A DNA stretch of 64,000 bases from Bacteroidota bacterium (GTDB lineage: Bacteria; Bacteroidota; Bacteroidia; Bacteroidales; JACABE01). The notes under the pieces were generated by a model. It saw nothing but the letters and a program-made list of their open reading frames with translations, made no database searches and was not told the DNA's origin. The DNA lies in the NCBI GenBank assembly GCA_013377005.1, contig JACABE010000007.1, positions 55,963 to 119,962 of the forward strand. Reading direction: 5' to 3'. A program made the position numbers and the translations under genes. Below, piece after piece: positions 1-10,688 of this stretch. Positions within the stretch are counted from its first letter, which is position 1, and each line of letters starts with the position of its first letter.

Positions 1-159
1 TATTTCAGAGGTGTTATTAAACCAAACATAAAGCTTGAAACAAACATCACAATTCCAACATCTATCAATGATGTTATAGTTCAATATGGACAATTTTCAA
101 AGAAAGTTGCCATATCAAATAATACTATTGATTGTATATTTGATTTGAATAGTTTTTAA
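1..159 (+). CDS. C-terminal fragment of a CDS entering from the left edge, unknown function
   Basis: Open frame 1 from base 1 (YFRGVIKPNIKLETNITIP...FDLNSF) to TAA at 157-159. Confidence 0.5.
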   Translation, partial: YFRGVIKPNIKLETNITIPTSINDVIVQYGQFSKKVAISNNTIDCIFDLNSF

Positions 160-179
160 TTTAAAAATGGATAATTAAT

Positions 180-1673
180 ATGAAAACTATAACCACTGGT
201 ATTGGAATAATATTATTCGTTGGGTTAATATTGACTTCCAGCACACATGCTCAGTTAACATTAACTTGCGAGTCTGGCAATAAAACCAATGAAACATCAG
301 CTTGCTGGGATTTAGAAACTGTTAGTTATGTAAATGACAATTTAGCAATTACCGGAAGTTATTCAGTTCAAAGCAACCTATTAACAAATCCTCTGCCTAC
401 TGCTTGCTTTATCAAAACACCATGGATGAAAATGGGTTCTGGAAATATTACATTTAAAGCAAAATTAAGTGCAGCAAACGGAACTACCAGAGGAATTATT
501 TTTTCTTATATTGCTTATGAACCACTTAATCCGCCATACTATGAAGCAACTCCTGTAATTTTTGATTCTACTAAATGGAGTTCTATAAATACTAATCAGA
601 AAACTATTTCTTCTACTATACCAACTTCAATAGCTAATTCTGATAAAGTTTATAAAATTAGAATTAGTTTTGTCGGAACAGGAGGAGATTCGAGAATTTA
701 TGGTGATGATTTTGTTATACCCGGAAATTATTGGTCTAATTCAGCCAATAATTGTTCGCCTTTGCTAACAATTCAAGATACAGATAATGATGGTGTTGAA
801 GATATTCAGGATGCGTTTCCAAATAATCCATACAGAGCAAATAAATATTTTTTCCCTATACAAAATCATTTTTCATCTTTAGCTTTTGAGGATTTATGGC
901 CAGCAAAAGGAGATTTCGATTTCAATGATGTGGTGGTTGATTATAATTCGGAAGTAATATCAGATGTAGAAAATCAAGTAGTTGAAATAGATTATCAGTT
1001 TAAAGTTCGTGCTATTGGAGCAAGTTTTAAGAATGGATTTGGATTTGAATTAACTAATATAAATCCAAATTCAATAAGAAATGTTACCGGAGCTATTATA
1101 AAACCAGGAAGTATATATTCGATAGCAGCTAATGGAACAGAAAATGGGCAAACAAGTGCAACTATAATAGCTATTGGAAATGTATATGATGTTTTACCTT
1201 ATCCTGGAGGAAATACTACAGGCGTTAATACAACATTAGGGGCTCCTTACTCCACACCTCAAATTATTAACATTAAAGTTAGCTTTATTGAAAATGGAGT
1301 AGCCGGATCTTCCGGACCAGTAAATATCTCTCAGTTAGGCTCCAATACATTTAACCCTTTTATCATTGTAAATCAAAATAGAGGAAGAGAAGTTCACTTA
1401 GCAGACCACAAACCTACTTCATTAGCAAATACTGCTTTATTTGGAACACTTCAAGATGACAGTAATCCTGGAATCGGAAGATATTACAGAACAAAAACAA
1501 ATTTACCTTGGGCTATTAATACTTACCAAAGCTTTCAATATCCTATTGAAAAAACAGAAATTACAAAAGCATACTTAAAATTAATCGACTGGGTTATAAG
1601 TAATGGTACACAATATAATGATTGGGATTCAAACACAGCATATCGAGTAAATTCCTATATTTTCAATCATTAG
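180..1673 (+). CDS. LruC domain-containing secreted protein
   Basis: Signal peptide; DTDNDGVEDIQDAFPNNPYRA calcium-binding-type motif followed by FEDLWPAKGDFDFNDVVVDY, typical of LruC proteins. Confidence 0.8.
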   Translation: MKTITTGIGIILFVGLILTSSTHAQLTLTCESGNKTNETSACWDLETVSYVNDNLAITGSYSVQSNLLTNPLPTACFIKTPWMKMGSGNITFKAKLSAANGTTRGIIFSYIAYEPLNPPYYEATPVIFDSTKWSSINTNQKTISSTIPTSIANSDKVYKIRISFVGTGGDSRIYGDDFVIPGNYWSNSANNCSPLLTIQDTDNDGVEDIQDAFPNNPYRANKYFFPIQNHFSSLAFEDLWPAKGDFDFNDVVVDYNSEVISDVENQVVEIDYQFKVRAIGASFKNGFGFELTNINPNSIRNVTGAIIKPGSIYSIAANGTENGQTSATIIAIGNVYDVLPYPGGNTTGVNTTLGAPYSTPQIINIKVSFIENGVAGSSGPVNISQLGSNTFNPFIIVNQNRGREVHLADHKPTSLANTALFGTLQDDSNPGIGRYYRTKTNLPWAINTYQSFQYPIEKTEITKAYLKLIDWVISNGTQYNDWDSNTAYRVNSYIFNH

Positions 1674-1725
1674 GAATTTATTAATTGTTCTGATTAGTAT
1701 AATTTATATTTGTTACAAGCTGGTT

Positions 1726-2952
1726 TTAAGGGCAATATTCTTCTACTTTTGATAAAGCTTCTTCGTAACCTAAACTTGCTGCTGCTTTTAAATCTTCACA
1801 ACTTCCTTTTTTATCTTTTTGGATGCTTTTAATAGCTCCTCTCATATAAAAAGCTTCGCCATCTTGTTTTATCTTTATCGCTTCATTTAAGTCCTCTATG
1901 GCTAAATCATATCTTTTCTGATACATATATACCTTCGCTCTACCCTTTAAAGCTTCAATATTTTTGGGATTAATAATCAAAACTCTTTTAAAATCAGCCA
2001 TTGCCGGAACTGCTTTATTAAGCTTAACATATAATTCTGCACGCTTAATCAATGCGTCTTCGTTGTCACGTTCTGAATTGATAACCTTCGAATAATCTTT
2101 CAAAGCTGCATCATTATTGCCCAAAACTGAATTACAATAAGCTTTTTTAATAAATACTGCAGGCAAAGATACTTTAAGTACAATTGTCAACTGCGTATAA
2201 TCTGCCAATGCTTCAGTGTATTTTTTTATTTGAAAATAAGCGTCACCTCTTTCGGCTAAAATTTCTTTTAAATTATAATTCAACGAAATCAATTTTGTAA
2301 GGTCGTTTATTGCTGTTGTCGGATTTCCTTTTTCCCAGTTTAGTTTTGCTCTTTCGTGATATGCTTCTGTATAATCGTTCTTTAATGTTATGGCTTTAGT
2401 GAAATCATTATTAGCTTCAGTGTATTTTTTCTGTTTAGCATATACGTTACCTCTTTCAAAATACAATACAGAATTTGACTTTTCATACTCTATTGATTTA
2501 TTATAATCTGCCAGTGATTTTTCATAATCGTGGCTTTCTTCATACATTATGGCTCGTTTTTGATAAACACTTGCAAAATTGGGTTTAATATTAATCGTTT
2601 TATTAAAATCGCTTAAAGCAGCTTTATAATTTTGTTGTTTTAAATAGTAAATTCCTCTGTAGAAATATACTAAATAATAATCTTTATTTTTTGAAATAGA
2701 AGTATTATAGTCTTTTAAAGCTTCTTCATTTTTACCCAATGCAAAAAAACAGTTTCCTCTATCTGCAAAAGCTTCATAGTAAAATGGACTTTTTGTAATA
2801 ATTTTATTATAAACCTCAATAGCTTCAATATATTTGTTTTTATGCATCAAATCAACCGCATCACTGTACATTATAGCTGATGACTGCGAAAAACCGTTTT
2901 GAAAAAAGATAATAAATCCTATTATTGAAAGATAATTTTTAATTTTTAGCAT
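1726..2952 (-). CDS. Tetratricopeptide repeat protein, exported
   Basis: Signal peptide and about 10 consecutive TPR-like 34-residue repeats. Confidence 0.85.
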   Translation of the reverse strand: MLKIKNYLSIIGFIIFFQNGFSQSSAIMYSDAVDLMHKNKYIEAIEVYNKIITKSPFYYEAFADRGNCFFALGKNEEALKDYNTSISKNKDYYLVYFYRGIYYLKQQNYKAALSDFNKTINIKPNFASVYQKRAIMYEESHDYEKSLADYNKSIEYEKSNSVLYFERGNVYAKQKKYTEANNDFTKAITLKNDYTEAYHERAKLNWEKGNPTTAINDLTKLISLNYNLKEILAERGDAYFQIKKYTEALADYTQLTIVLKVSLPAVFIKKAYCNSVLGNNDAALKDYSKVINSERDNEDALIKRAELYVKLNKAVPAMADFKRVLIINPKNIEALKGRAKVYMYQKRYDLAIEDLNEAIKIKQDGEAFYMRGAIKSIQKDKKGSCEDLKAAASLGYEEALSKVEEYCP

Positions 2953-2984
2953 TGTTATAGTAATTTTGTGAAAAATTTAAAATC

Positions 2985-3629
2985 ATGCAAGACGAGATTG
3001 CAAAAATAAGGAAAGATTATAAAAAATTTCAATTAATCGAAAGCAATATTGATTCCAATCCTTTTAAACAATTTGGGAAATGGGTGGATGAAGCTCTTGC
3101 AGCAGAAGTGGAAGAACCTACTGCTATGACACTTGCAACAATTTCAACCAAAGGTTTTCCTTCAGCTCGTATTGTTTTATTAAAAGGTTTTGACGAAAAA
3201 GGATTTTGTTTTTTTACTAACTACGAAAGTCGTAAAGGTAATCATATAAAAAAAAATCCAAATGTAGCATTGGTTTTCTTTTGGAAAGAATTAGAACGAC
3301 AAGTTCGCATTGAAGGAGAAGTAGTAAAAGTATCTCAAAAAGAATCGGATGCTTATTTTGCAACCCGCCCATTTGAAAGTCAGGTAAGTGCTAGCATTTC
3401 GGAACAAAGCACTACTATTCCCGATAGAAATTATATAGAAATGCTTCACCAGTTATTTTTAAAAAAGCAAAGTAACAAGCCCATTCAACGTCCTGAAAAC
3501 TGGGGTGGTTATCGCGTAATTCCCAGAAGAATTGAGTTTTGGCAAGGAAGAGAAAATCGCCTTCACGACCGCATTAAATATTGCAGCAAAGATGCAAAAA
3601 TCTGGAAAATAAAGAGAATAGCACCGTAA
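2985..3629 (+). CDS. pdxH: Pyridoxamine 5'-phosphate oxidase
   Basis: MTLATISTKGFPSARIVLLKGFDEKGFCFFTNYESRKG and C-terminal EFWQGRENRLHDRI...RIAP. Confidence 0.95.
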   Translation: MQDEIAKIRKDYKKFQLIESNIDSNPFKQFGKWVDEALAAEVEEPTAMTLATISTKGFPSARIVLLKGFDEKGFCFFTNYESRKGNHIKKNPNVALVFFWKELERQVRIEGEVVKVSQKESDAYFATRPFESQVSASISEQSTTIPDRNYIEMLHQLFLKKQSNKPIQRPENWGGYRVIPRRIEFWQGRENRLHDRIKYCSKDAKIWKIKRIAP

Positions 3630-3843
3630 ATGTTTTTAATTCTAACACTTTAATAAAAAGATGGTGTTATCCAAAGTTTATCATTTAATAGTTGAATTTT
3701 TGCTATATTGAGAATCTTTTATTCAAGATAAAACTTAATTTTAAAATTAATAAATTACATTCCTAAATATTGATTTTTTCAGTATTTTTGTACATTAAAT
3801 ATTATTAAGCAAACAGATTTTAAATCTACCTAAATCAATAATA

Positions 3844-5229
3844 ATGAGTGAAGATTTTTTTCAGGGATATAAAGGAGCATCCTTAGAAGTGCTAAAAAAA
3901 TACAATGTTCGCGTTTGGGGGCAAGCCAATGTAAATACAACCAGAGGCATTTTTCAAGGAACAATTTTACCACGTTCAGAAAATGATGATGACCAACATA
4001 TTGTTATGAAAATAATTACGGGTTATAACATTGGTGTTGATATTGCCAACATTACAGAAATGCATGAAACTGGATATAAAAAAGCCAATTACAAAATTCC
4101 TGAAAAAGAATTTCCTTATACTGAGGGTTTCCCAAAAGTTAAATTAATTGGAACAGGGGGGACAATTGCTTCACGTCTTGATTATCGTACAGGAGCTGTA
4201 ATCCCAGCTTTTTCTCCCGGTGAATTATATGGAGCCGTTCCTGAATTAGCTGATATTTGTAACTTAACAACCGAAAAAGTTTTCGCAGTATTCAGCGAAA
4301 ATATGGGCCCTGAACAATATAAAAAACTTGCTATTGCTATTGGAAAAGAAATAGAAAACGGTATTGATGGTATCATTATTGGTCATGGTACCGATACGCT
4401 TAGTCATACCGCAGCAGCTCTTACTTTTATGGTTCAGAATTCACCTGTACCTATTGTTTTGGTTGGCTCTCAACGTTCTTCAGATCGCCCGAGTTCTGAT
4501 GCAGCTCTCAATTTGATGCATGCAGCCACAGCAGCAGGTCATGGAAATATTGCCGAAGTTATGGTTTGTATGTTTGGTCCTACTTCCGACGAATATGGTT
4601 TGTTACATCGCGGAACTCGTGTTCGTAAAATGCATTCTTCCTATCGTTCCACATTTAGAACCATTGGAGATGTTCCTTTGGCAAGTGTTACCCGCAAAGG
4701 TGTTGTTCCTATAAAACCCGAATACAATCATCGTCGAAAAGACAGAAACGTTACCATTCTCCCCTATTTCGAAGAAAAAGTTGCTATCATCTATTATTAC
4801 CCAAATATGCAACCTGATATGATTGATTCTTTGGTTGAAAATGGTTATAAAGGAATTATCATTGCAGGTACAGGTTTGGGTCATGTTAACAAACCATTAT
4901 ATCCTGCTATCGAAAGAGCTACTGCAAAAGGTGTTCATATGTTTATGTGTGTACAAACCTTATGGGGCTACGCCCATATGTTTGTTTATGATACAGGTAG
5001 AGATTTAATGGCAAAAGGTGTAATACCTGCTATGAATATGTTGCCTGAAACTGCTTATATCAAACTGGGCTGGGTGCTTGGTCAAACAACTGACCCTGTA
5101 AAAGTTCGTGAAATGATGCTAAAACCTATAAATGATGAAATCACTCCACGTGAACCTTATAATGGTTATTTGATTTACCAAGGTGGCGTTAAAGAAGTGG
5201 AAGAGTTTATTAAAAAAGTGCATAAATAG
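3844..5229 (+). CDS. gatD: GatD-like asparaginase-family protein (archaeal-type Glu-tRNA(Gln) amidotransferase subunit D homologue)
   Basis: N-terminal GatD-specific domain (RGIFQGTILPRSENDDDQHIVMKIITGYNIGVDI) before an asparaginase domain with GTGGTIAS and GHGTDTLSHTAAAL. Confidence 0.8.
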   Translation: MSEDFFQGYKGASLEVLKKYNVRVWGQANVNTTRGIFQGTILPRSENDDDQHIVMKIITGYNIGVDIANITEMHETGYKKANYKIPEKEFPYTEGFPKVKLIGTGGTIASRLDYRTGAVIPAFSPGELYGAVPELADICNLTTEKVFAVFSENMGPEQYKKLAIAIGKEIENGIDGIIIGHGTDTLSHTAAALTFMVQNSPVPIVLVGSQRSSDRPSSDAALNLMHAATAAGHGNIAEVMVCMFGPTSDEYGLLHRGTRVRKMHSSYRSTFRTIGDVPLASVTRKGVVPIKPEYNHRRKDRNVTILPYFEEKVAIIYYYPNMQPDMIDSLVENGYKGIIIAGTGLGHVNKPLYPAIERATAKGVHMFMCVQTLWGYAHMFVYDTGRDLMAKGVIPAMNMLPETAYIKLGWVLGQTTDPVKVREMMLKPINDEITPREPYNGYLIYQGGVKEVEEFIKKVHK

Positions 5230-5545
5230 TATTTTTAAGCATATAAACGTTGAGACTTTTCAGCTATTTTTAATAATAAACAATGTATTTTATAGAAAAA
5301 TCAATCAGTTAATAATCCTATTTTTATTTTTAGGTTAATGTTTAGTTAAATAATTTTTATTCTAATATTAATATTAATCAATTAAAATTCTATTTCTAAA
5401 AACAATTATTAATCAGTCGTTTAAACGGATTTCTATGTTAAATATGTATTAAGCATTTTTAAAAGCTAAATAAACGTCGAAATATTTATTTACTTTGCAA
5501 AGTTTTTAACTACAAAGAAATTAATACTCACTAATATAAAAAAAA

Positions 5546-8269
5546 ATGAAACAAATTACATCCTTTTTACTCTTTCTTTTTTTAGGAGCTGGATTGATGG
5601 CACAGCAAGGTAAGATTACCGGCAATGTCACCGATCAGGTTACAGGGAAAGCAATATCAGAGGCAATTGTACGTGTCGGGACACAACAAGTTACGTCTGA
5701 TGCGAATGGTTATTATGAAATTGGAGGTCTTAATTATGGAGAACAGACTGTTACAATTATTGCCATTGGTTTTGAAAATTACGAAACTACAGTAACAGTT
5801 TCTGCAACTCCTGTAAAAATTAAAGCTGAACTGGCATCAAAATCAGCAGCTGAAAATGACAGAAAAGGCATTACTGAAGTTAATCTTGCCGATTTAAGCA
5901 CAGAAGATGAAGGCAAAGATCAAAGTGTATCGGGCTTGCTACATTCTTCCGGTGACGTTTTTACCTCTACTGCAAGTTACACACTTGGCGCTTTGTATTT
6001 TAAAGTGCGCGGTTACGACGGCGAAAATTTCGCCACTTATATGAATGGTATTAACGTAAACGATGCCGAAAATGGCAGAGCCAGCTGGTCAGAATGGGGT
6101 GGATTAAATGATGCAACCCGCAACAAAGAATCTATCAATGGTATTAGTGCCTCTCGATTTTCTTTTGGTTCTTTAGGTGGTTCCACAAATATTATCACCA
6201 GAGCTTCGTTACAACGCAAACAAACCAAATTTACCTATTCTTTTTCTAACAAAACTTACACCAATCGTGCTATGTTTACCTATTCAACAGGTTTAATGAA
6301 AAACGGTTGGGCATTTACGGTTAGTGGTTCTCGTCGTTGGGGCGAAGGTGGCTATGTAAAAGGTGTTTTTTATGATGCTTGGGCCTACTTTTTTTCTGCC
6401 GAAAAGAAAATCAATAACCAACATAGTATTGGTTTTACAGCTTACGGTTCTCCAACAAAAAGAGGACAACAAGGTGGCTCCACACAAGAAGTTTATGATT
6501 TAACCGGAAGTAATTATTACAATCCAAACTGGGGTTACCAAAATGGTGAAGTTAGAAATGCTAAGGTAAAAAACTTTCATGAACCAATGATGATTTTAAC
6601 TCATTACTGGGATATAAATGAAAAAACGAAGTTAACTTCTTCCTTAGCTTATACTTTCGGATTTAACGGTGCTACTGCTTTAAATTGGTATAATGCTTCT
6701 GACCCTCGTCCTGATTATTATCGTAATCTTCCAAGTTATCAAAATTATATTACCGGACAAGAAGCAGGTTTAACAGCTTATAATATAAACTTAACAACTT
6801 TAGCTTGGCAAACTGATCCAAAGAAATCACAGATTGATTGGGATAGATTATATTATACTAACAAAACTTTAGCCCTTCAAGGAAAGCAATCTAGTTATAT
6901 AGTAGAAGATAGACGCAACGATCAACAACAACTAAGTCTAAATATTTTATTAAACTCCGAATTAAGCAGTAATGTAAAATTTGATGGAGGTTTTGAATTT
7001 CGCAAATTCAAAGGACATCATTTTAAAACAATGGATGACTTATTAGGTGGTACATATTGGGTTGATATTGATAATTTTGCATATCGCGATAATGGAATTG
7101 ATGCTATTCAAATACAAAATGATGCAAATAATCCTAACCGAATTATTAAAGTAGGTGACGTTTTTGGTTATGATTATGATATTTATTCTAATACTGGTTT
7201 AGTATGGGGACAAGTACAAGTTACCAATGATAAAATTGATTATTTTGCAGCAGCTAATTTAAATGCTACTTCTTTTTGGAGAAATGGTAATATGAGAAAC
7301 GGAATCAATTTGAATAACTCTTTTGGTGAATCTACAAAATATAATTTTGGAGATGGTGGTATCAAAGCCGGAATTACTTATAAAATAAATGGACGTAATT
7401 TTATTACTGCAAACTCTCAAGCCTCTTCAAGAGCTCCAAGTGTTTACAATTCATTTGTTTCGCCAAGAACCAGAAATACAGTAACAGCTGATATAAAAAG
7501 TGATAAATTTTGGACAGCTGATATCAGCTACATCTTGCGTACACCTATTTTTAAAGCTCGTTTAACTGCATATCAGACCATGATGTGGGATCAAAACGAA
7601 ATTAATAGCTTTTATGATGATAATTTAGCTACTTTCGTAAATTTTGCAATGTCAGGCATAAATAAAGTTCATCAAGGAATTGAATTTGGCGCCGAAATAA
7701 AAGCTTCTTCCACTGTTTCATTTACTGCTGTGGCTGCTATTGGTAGTTTTTATTATACCAGTAACCCCAAGGTAAATATTTCTTATGATAATGGTTCGCA
7801 ACCTGATGTTACAGAAACTGTTTATATAAAAAACTTCTTAATCAACGGAACTCCTCAAACAGCCGGTTCAATTGGTATAAATTATCGCCATCCTAAAAAT
7901 TGGTTCTTTAATGCCAATGTTAACTATTTTGGAGATAATTATGCTGATTTTAACCCTGAAAGACGTACAATATCTGCAATGCCTTATTCATTACCTAACG
8001 ATCCGAGAATTCCTGGTATTATTAATCAAACAAAATTTGACGATGGTTTTACTTTAGACGCTTCTATAGGCAAATCGTGGCAAGTTAAAAAAGTATATGT
8101 TAACCTTAACCTAAGTGTAAGCAATGTACTCGACAATACTTCTTTAATTACAGGCGGTTACGAACAAATGCGTTTTGATTTTGATACAAAATCAGTTAGC
8201 GAATTTATACCTAAAGTGTATTATGGATTTGGAAGAACCTTTTTCTTAAACCTTGGTATTAGATTTTAA
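5546..8269 (+). CDS. TonB-dependent receptor with N-terminal carboxypeptidase-regulatory-like domain
   Basis: Signal peptide, GKITGNVTDQVTGKAISEAIVRV domain, plug and outer-membrane beta-barrel with terminal FFLNLGIRF. Confidence 0.9.
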   Translation: MKQITSFLLFLFLGAGLMAQQGKITGNVTDQVTGKAISEAIVRVGTQQVTSDANGYYEIGGLNYGEQTVTIIAIGFENYETTVTVSATPVKIKAELASKSAAENDRKGITEVNLADLSTEDEGKDQSVSGLLHSSGDVFTSTASYTLGALYFKVRGYDGENFATYMNGINVNDAENGRASWSEWGGLNDATRNKESINGISASRFSFGSLGGSTNIITRASLQRKQTKFTYSFSNKTYTNRAMFTYSTGLMKNGWAFTVSGSRRWGEGGYVKGVFYDAWAYFFSAEKKINNQHSIGFTAYGSPTKRGQQGGSTQEVYDLTGSNYYNPNWGYQNGEVRNAKVKNFHEPMMILTHYWDINEKTKLTSSLAYTFGFNGATALNWYNASDPRPDYYRNLPSYQNYITGQEAGLTAYNINLTTLAWQTDPKKSQIDWDRLYYTNKTLALQGKQSSYIVEDRRNDQQQLSLNILLNSELSSNVKFDGGFEFRKFKGHHFKTMDDLLGGTYWVDIDNFAYRDNGIDAIQIQNDANNPNRIIKVGDVFGYDYDIYSNTGLVWGQVQVTNDKIDYFAAANLNATSFWRNGNMRNGINLNNSFGESTKYNFGDGGIKAGITYKINGRNFITANSQASSRAPSVYNSFVSPRTRNTVTADIKSDKFWTADISYILRTPIFKARLTAYQTMMWDQNEINSFYDDNLATFVNFAMSGINKVHQGIEFGAEIKASSTVSFTAVAAIGSFYYTSNPKVNISYDNGSQPDVTETVYIKNFLINGTPQTAGSIGINYRHPKNWFFNANVNYFGDNYADFNPERRTISAMPYSLPNDPRIPGIINQTKFDDGFTLDASIGKSWQVKKVYVNLNLSVSNVLDNTSLITGGYEQMRFDFDTKSVSEFIPKVYYGFGRTFFLNLGIRF

Positions 8270-8313
8270 TAAATAATAATTAATAGAACTTAAACATAAT
8301 AAATATATATAAA

Positions 8314-9597
8314 ATGAAAACATTCAAATTAAAAATAATAGGATTATTCATACTACTCGCTGTTATTAGCTTGAGCAGTTGTAAAAAAGATATTGAAACT
8401 CCTCCTTTTATCGAACCAACTTTTACGATGCCAACAGGAGCTACATTAAAAACTATTGCTGATTTTAAAGCTTTTGCAGGGACTACCTCAAAAGTTATTG
8501 ATTCAAATTGTTATATAAGAGGTATCGTAGTTGCTACCGACGAATCGGGCAATTATTATAAAGATATCGTTATGCAAGATACCACAGGTGGTATTGATAT
8601 TAAATTAGAAAAATACAGTATCTACAATGATTACCCACTTGGACAAGTACTTTATATTAACTGTAAAGGATTGTATTTAAGCAATGCCAATGGTACCTGT
8701 TCTTTAGGCTACAAAGGTGGAACCGGACTTGTAACTATACCAACTATACAGATTAATGCCCATGTTTTTAGAGATAAATTCCCTGGTGCTGTACCTGCTC
8801 CTGTTGTATTAAATTCTACTACATGTACTGATAGATATATTAATACCTTAGTTGTTTTTAACTATGTAAATTTTGCTGATGCAGGTTCTGTTTTTGCCGA
8901 TCCATTGAATGTATTGGGTGGTATGACTCCAAGAAATTTTTCTGACACTATGAGCACAACTGCAATAATAATGCGTTCGAGTACTTATGCTAATTTCAAA
9001 AATAATTTACTACCCAAAGGAAATGGAAATGTTAGAGGTATTTTAACCAAATACAATACATCTTGGCAATTTTGCATCAGAGATATCAATGATGTATATG
9101 GTTTTGCACCAGACCTTTCAATAATATTAAAAGAATCTTTTGCAGCATCATTGGGTAGTTTTACTCAACAATCTGTAATAGGAGATCAGGTATGGGCATG
9201 GTCTTCTTATGGAGCAACTGTATCTGGTTATGCAAGTTCTGTTTATAATGCTAACGAAGATTGGTTAATTTCTCCTGTTTTAGATTTAACTCATCATACC
9301 AATATTAAGTTCAGCTTTCAATCAGCTATGAATTACGGAACAGCAGGTCAAGGTATGAAAGTTTATTACTCAACTGATTATTCAGGAACCGGATCTCCTG
9401 CTTCTGCAACATGGACTGAGTTAACTTGTACATTATCTGCAGGTGGATGGGCTTGGACGTCTTCTGGCGATATTGATTTATCAGCTATTAATAGCACTCA
9501 TGCTTATGTTGCTTTTAAATATGTTTCCGGTACAGTTTCATCTGACGTTTCCACATGGGAACTTAAAAATGTATTGATAAAAGGAACTCATAACTAA
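8314..9597 (+). CDS. DUF5689 / choice-of-anchor J lipoprotein
   Basis: Lipobox SLSSCKKD; OB-like domain (IRGIVVATDESGNYYKDIVMQDTTGGIDI); C-terminal jelly roll (EDWLISPVLDLTHHTNIKFSFQSAMNY). Confidence 0.8.
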   Translation: MKTFKLKIIGLFILLAVISLSSCKKDIETPPFIEPTFTMPTGATLKTIADFKAFAGTTSKVIDSNCYIRGIVVATDESGNYYKDIVMQDTTGGIDIKLEKYSIYNDYPLGQVLYINCKGLYLSNANGTCSLGYKGGTGLVTIPTIQINAHVFRDKFPGAVPAPVVLNSTTCTDRYINTLVVFNYVNFADAGSVFADPLNVLGGMTPRNFSDTMSTTAIIMRSSTYANFKNNLLPKGNGNVRGILTKYNTSWQFCIRDINDVYGFAPDLSIILKESFAASLGSFTQQSVIGDQVWAWSSYGATVSGYASSVYNANEDWLISPVLDLTHHTNIKFSFQSAMNYGTAGQGMKVYYSTDYSGTGSPASATWTELTCTLSAGGWAWTSSGDIDLSAINSTHAYVAFKYVSGTVSSDVSTWELKNVLIKGTHN

Positions 9598-9620
9598 AAA
9601 AGTATAATCATTCTTAAAAG

Positions 9621-9653
9621 AGCCCATCTTGCTATTATGATGGGCTTTTTTTG
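9621..9653 (+). terminator. Rho-independent terminator after the DUF5689 gene
   Basis: AGCCCATC ttgctattat GATGGGCT followed by T-run. Confidence 0.85.
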
Positions 9654-10090
9654 TATATACATAATCTCATCCCTCTAAATTTAATTACACTATCTTACAT
9701 CGAGTTATCAATAGAACTATGATAATGAGTGCAATTATACTCCGCTTCATCATTCAAACTTAATCTACTTACATACTTAATTTTATATTCTTATGGCATA
9801 TATGGCATAAAATTTAAAAGAAAAAATACACTCAGGATGTATCAGTAAACAGAATACACATAACGATGAGACCAATTCATATTACTACTCCGTTGAAATA
9901 CTACAACTGATAGCAGTAATACAATGACAAGCAAGATAAATAGCATTATAGCTAAACGAAAGCCATCATACAAAGAAAAAAAGTAATTGAAAAAAGTTTG
10001 CTATGGCTATTTTAAACCTTTCTCAATAAAATTTCCTTTTTTAAAATCCTAAATTTAGTTGTTTTTGTCAAGCTGCTTAGGGCTGGGAAC

Positions 10091-10687
10091 TCAATGGCAA
10101 TTGCAACTCTTTGAGAAATAAATATCGGTATTGGGTAATAAATCGGCAATTGCTTTTTGTTTTTCGTCATTTATCAATACTACCCGCAAATCAAGTTTTT
10201 TAAGTGTATCTTTCAACTTTGAAATTTGCTCAGGAAAAACATCAATTTCGTTGCTCCAAAGATCTAAAAATTCAAGATTTATCAGATTTCCTATTTCGGC
10301 AGGAAGCTTGTAAATATCATTCTGATTAGCAACAAGTACTTCCAGATTGGTCAGAGCACCAATAGCAGCCGGAAGTTCGGTAAGATTGTTTTTTGATACA
10401 TTCAGCTTTTGCAAATTGGTGAGATTTGCAATTTCTTGCGGAATTTCGTGAAGCTTATTTTTTGCCAGAATCAGTTCTTGCAGATTGTACAAACCAAATA
10501 TGGCTTTCGGAATAACTTGTAATTTTTGTTTGCTTAAATCCAGGCGATATACTTTCTCCGGATTTTTTAAGGCTTGGCTAAGCGAATTATAAACAGGTTG
10601 TTGTTCGAGCTCATCTGGCGATAACAATTGTGCATTTACTGAAAAATGCAAACAAAAAATTCCGAGAATAGTAAAAATTCGTAGCAT
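10091..10687 (-). CDS. Leucine-rich repeat exported protein
   Basis: Signal peptide; repeats LQELILAKNKLHEIPQEIANLTNLQKLNVSKNNLTELPAAI. Confidence 0.85.
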   Translation of the reverse strand: MLRIFTILGIFCLHFSVNAQLLSPDELEQQPVYNSLSQALKNPEKVYRLDLSKQKLQVIPKAIFGLYNLQELILAKNKLHEIPQEIANLTNLQKLNVSKNNLTELPAAIGALTNLEVLVANQNDIYKLPAEIGNLINLEFLDLWSNEIDVFPEQISKLKDTLKKLDLRVVLINDEKQKAIADLLPNTDIYFSKSCNCH

Positions 10688-10688
10688 T

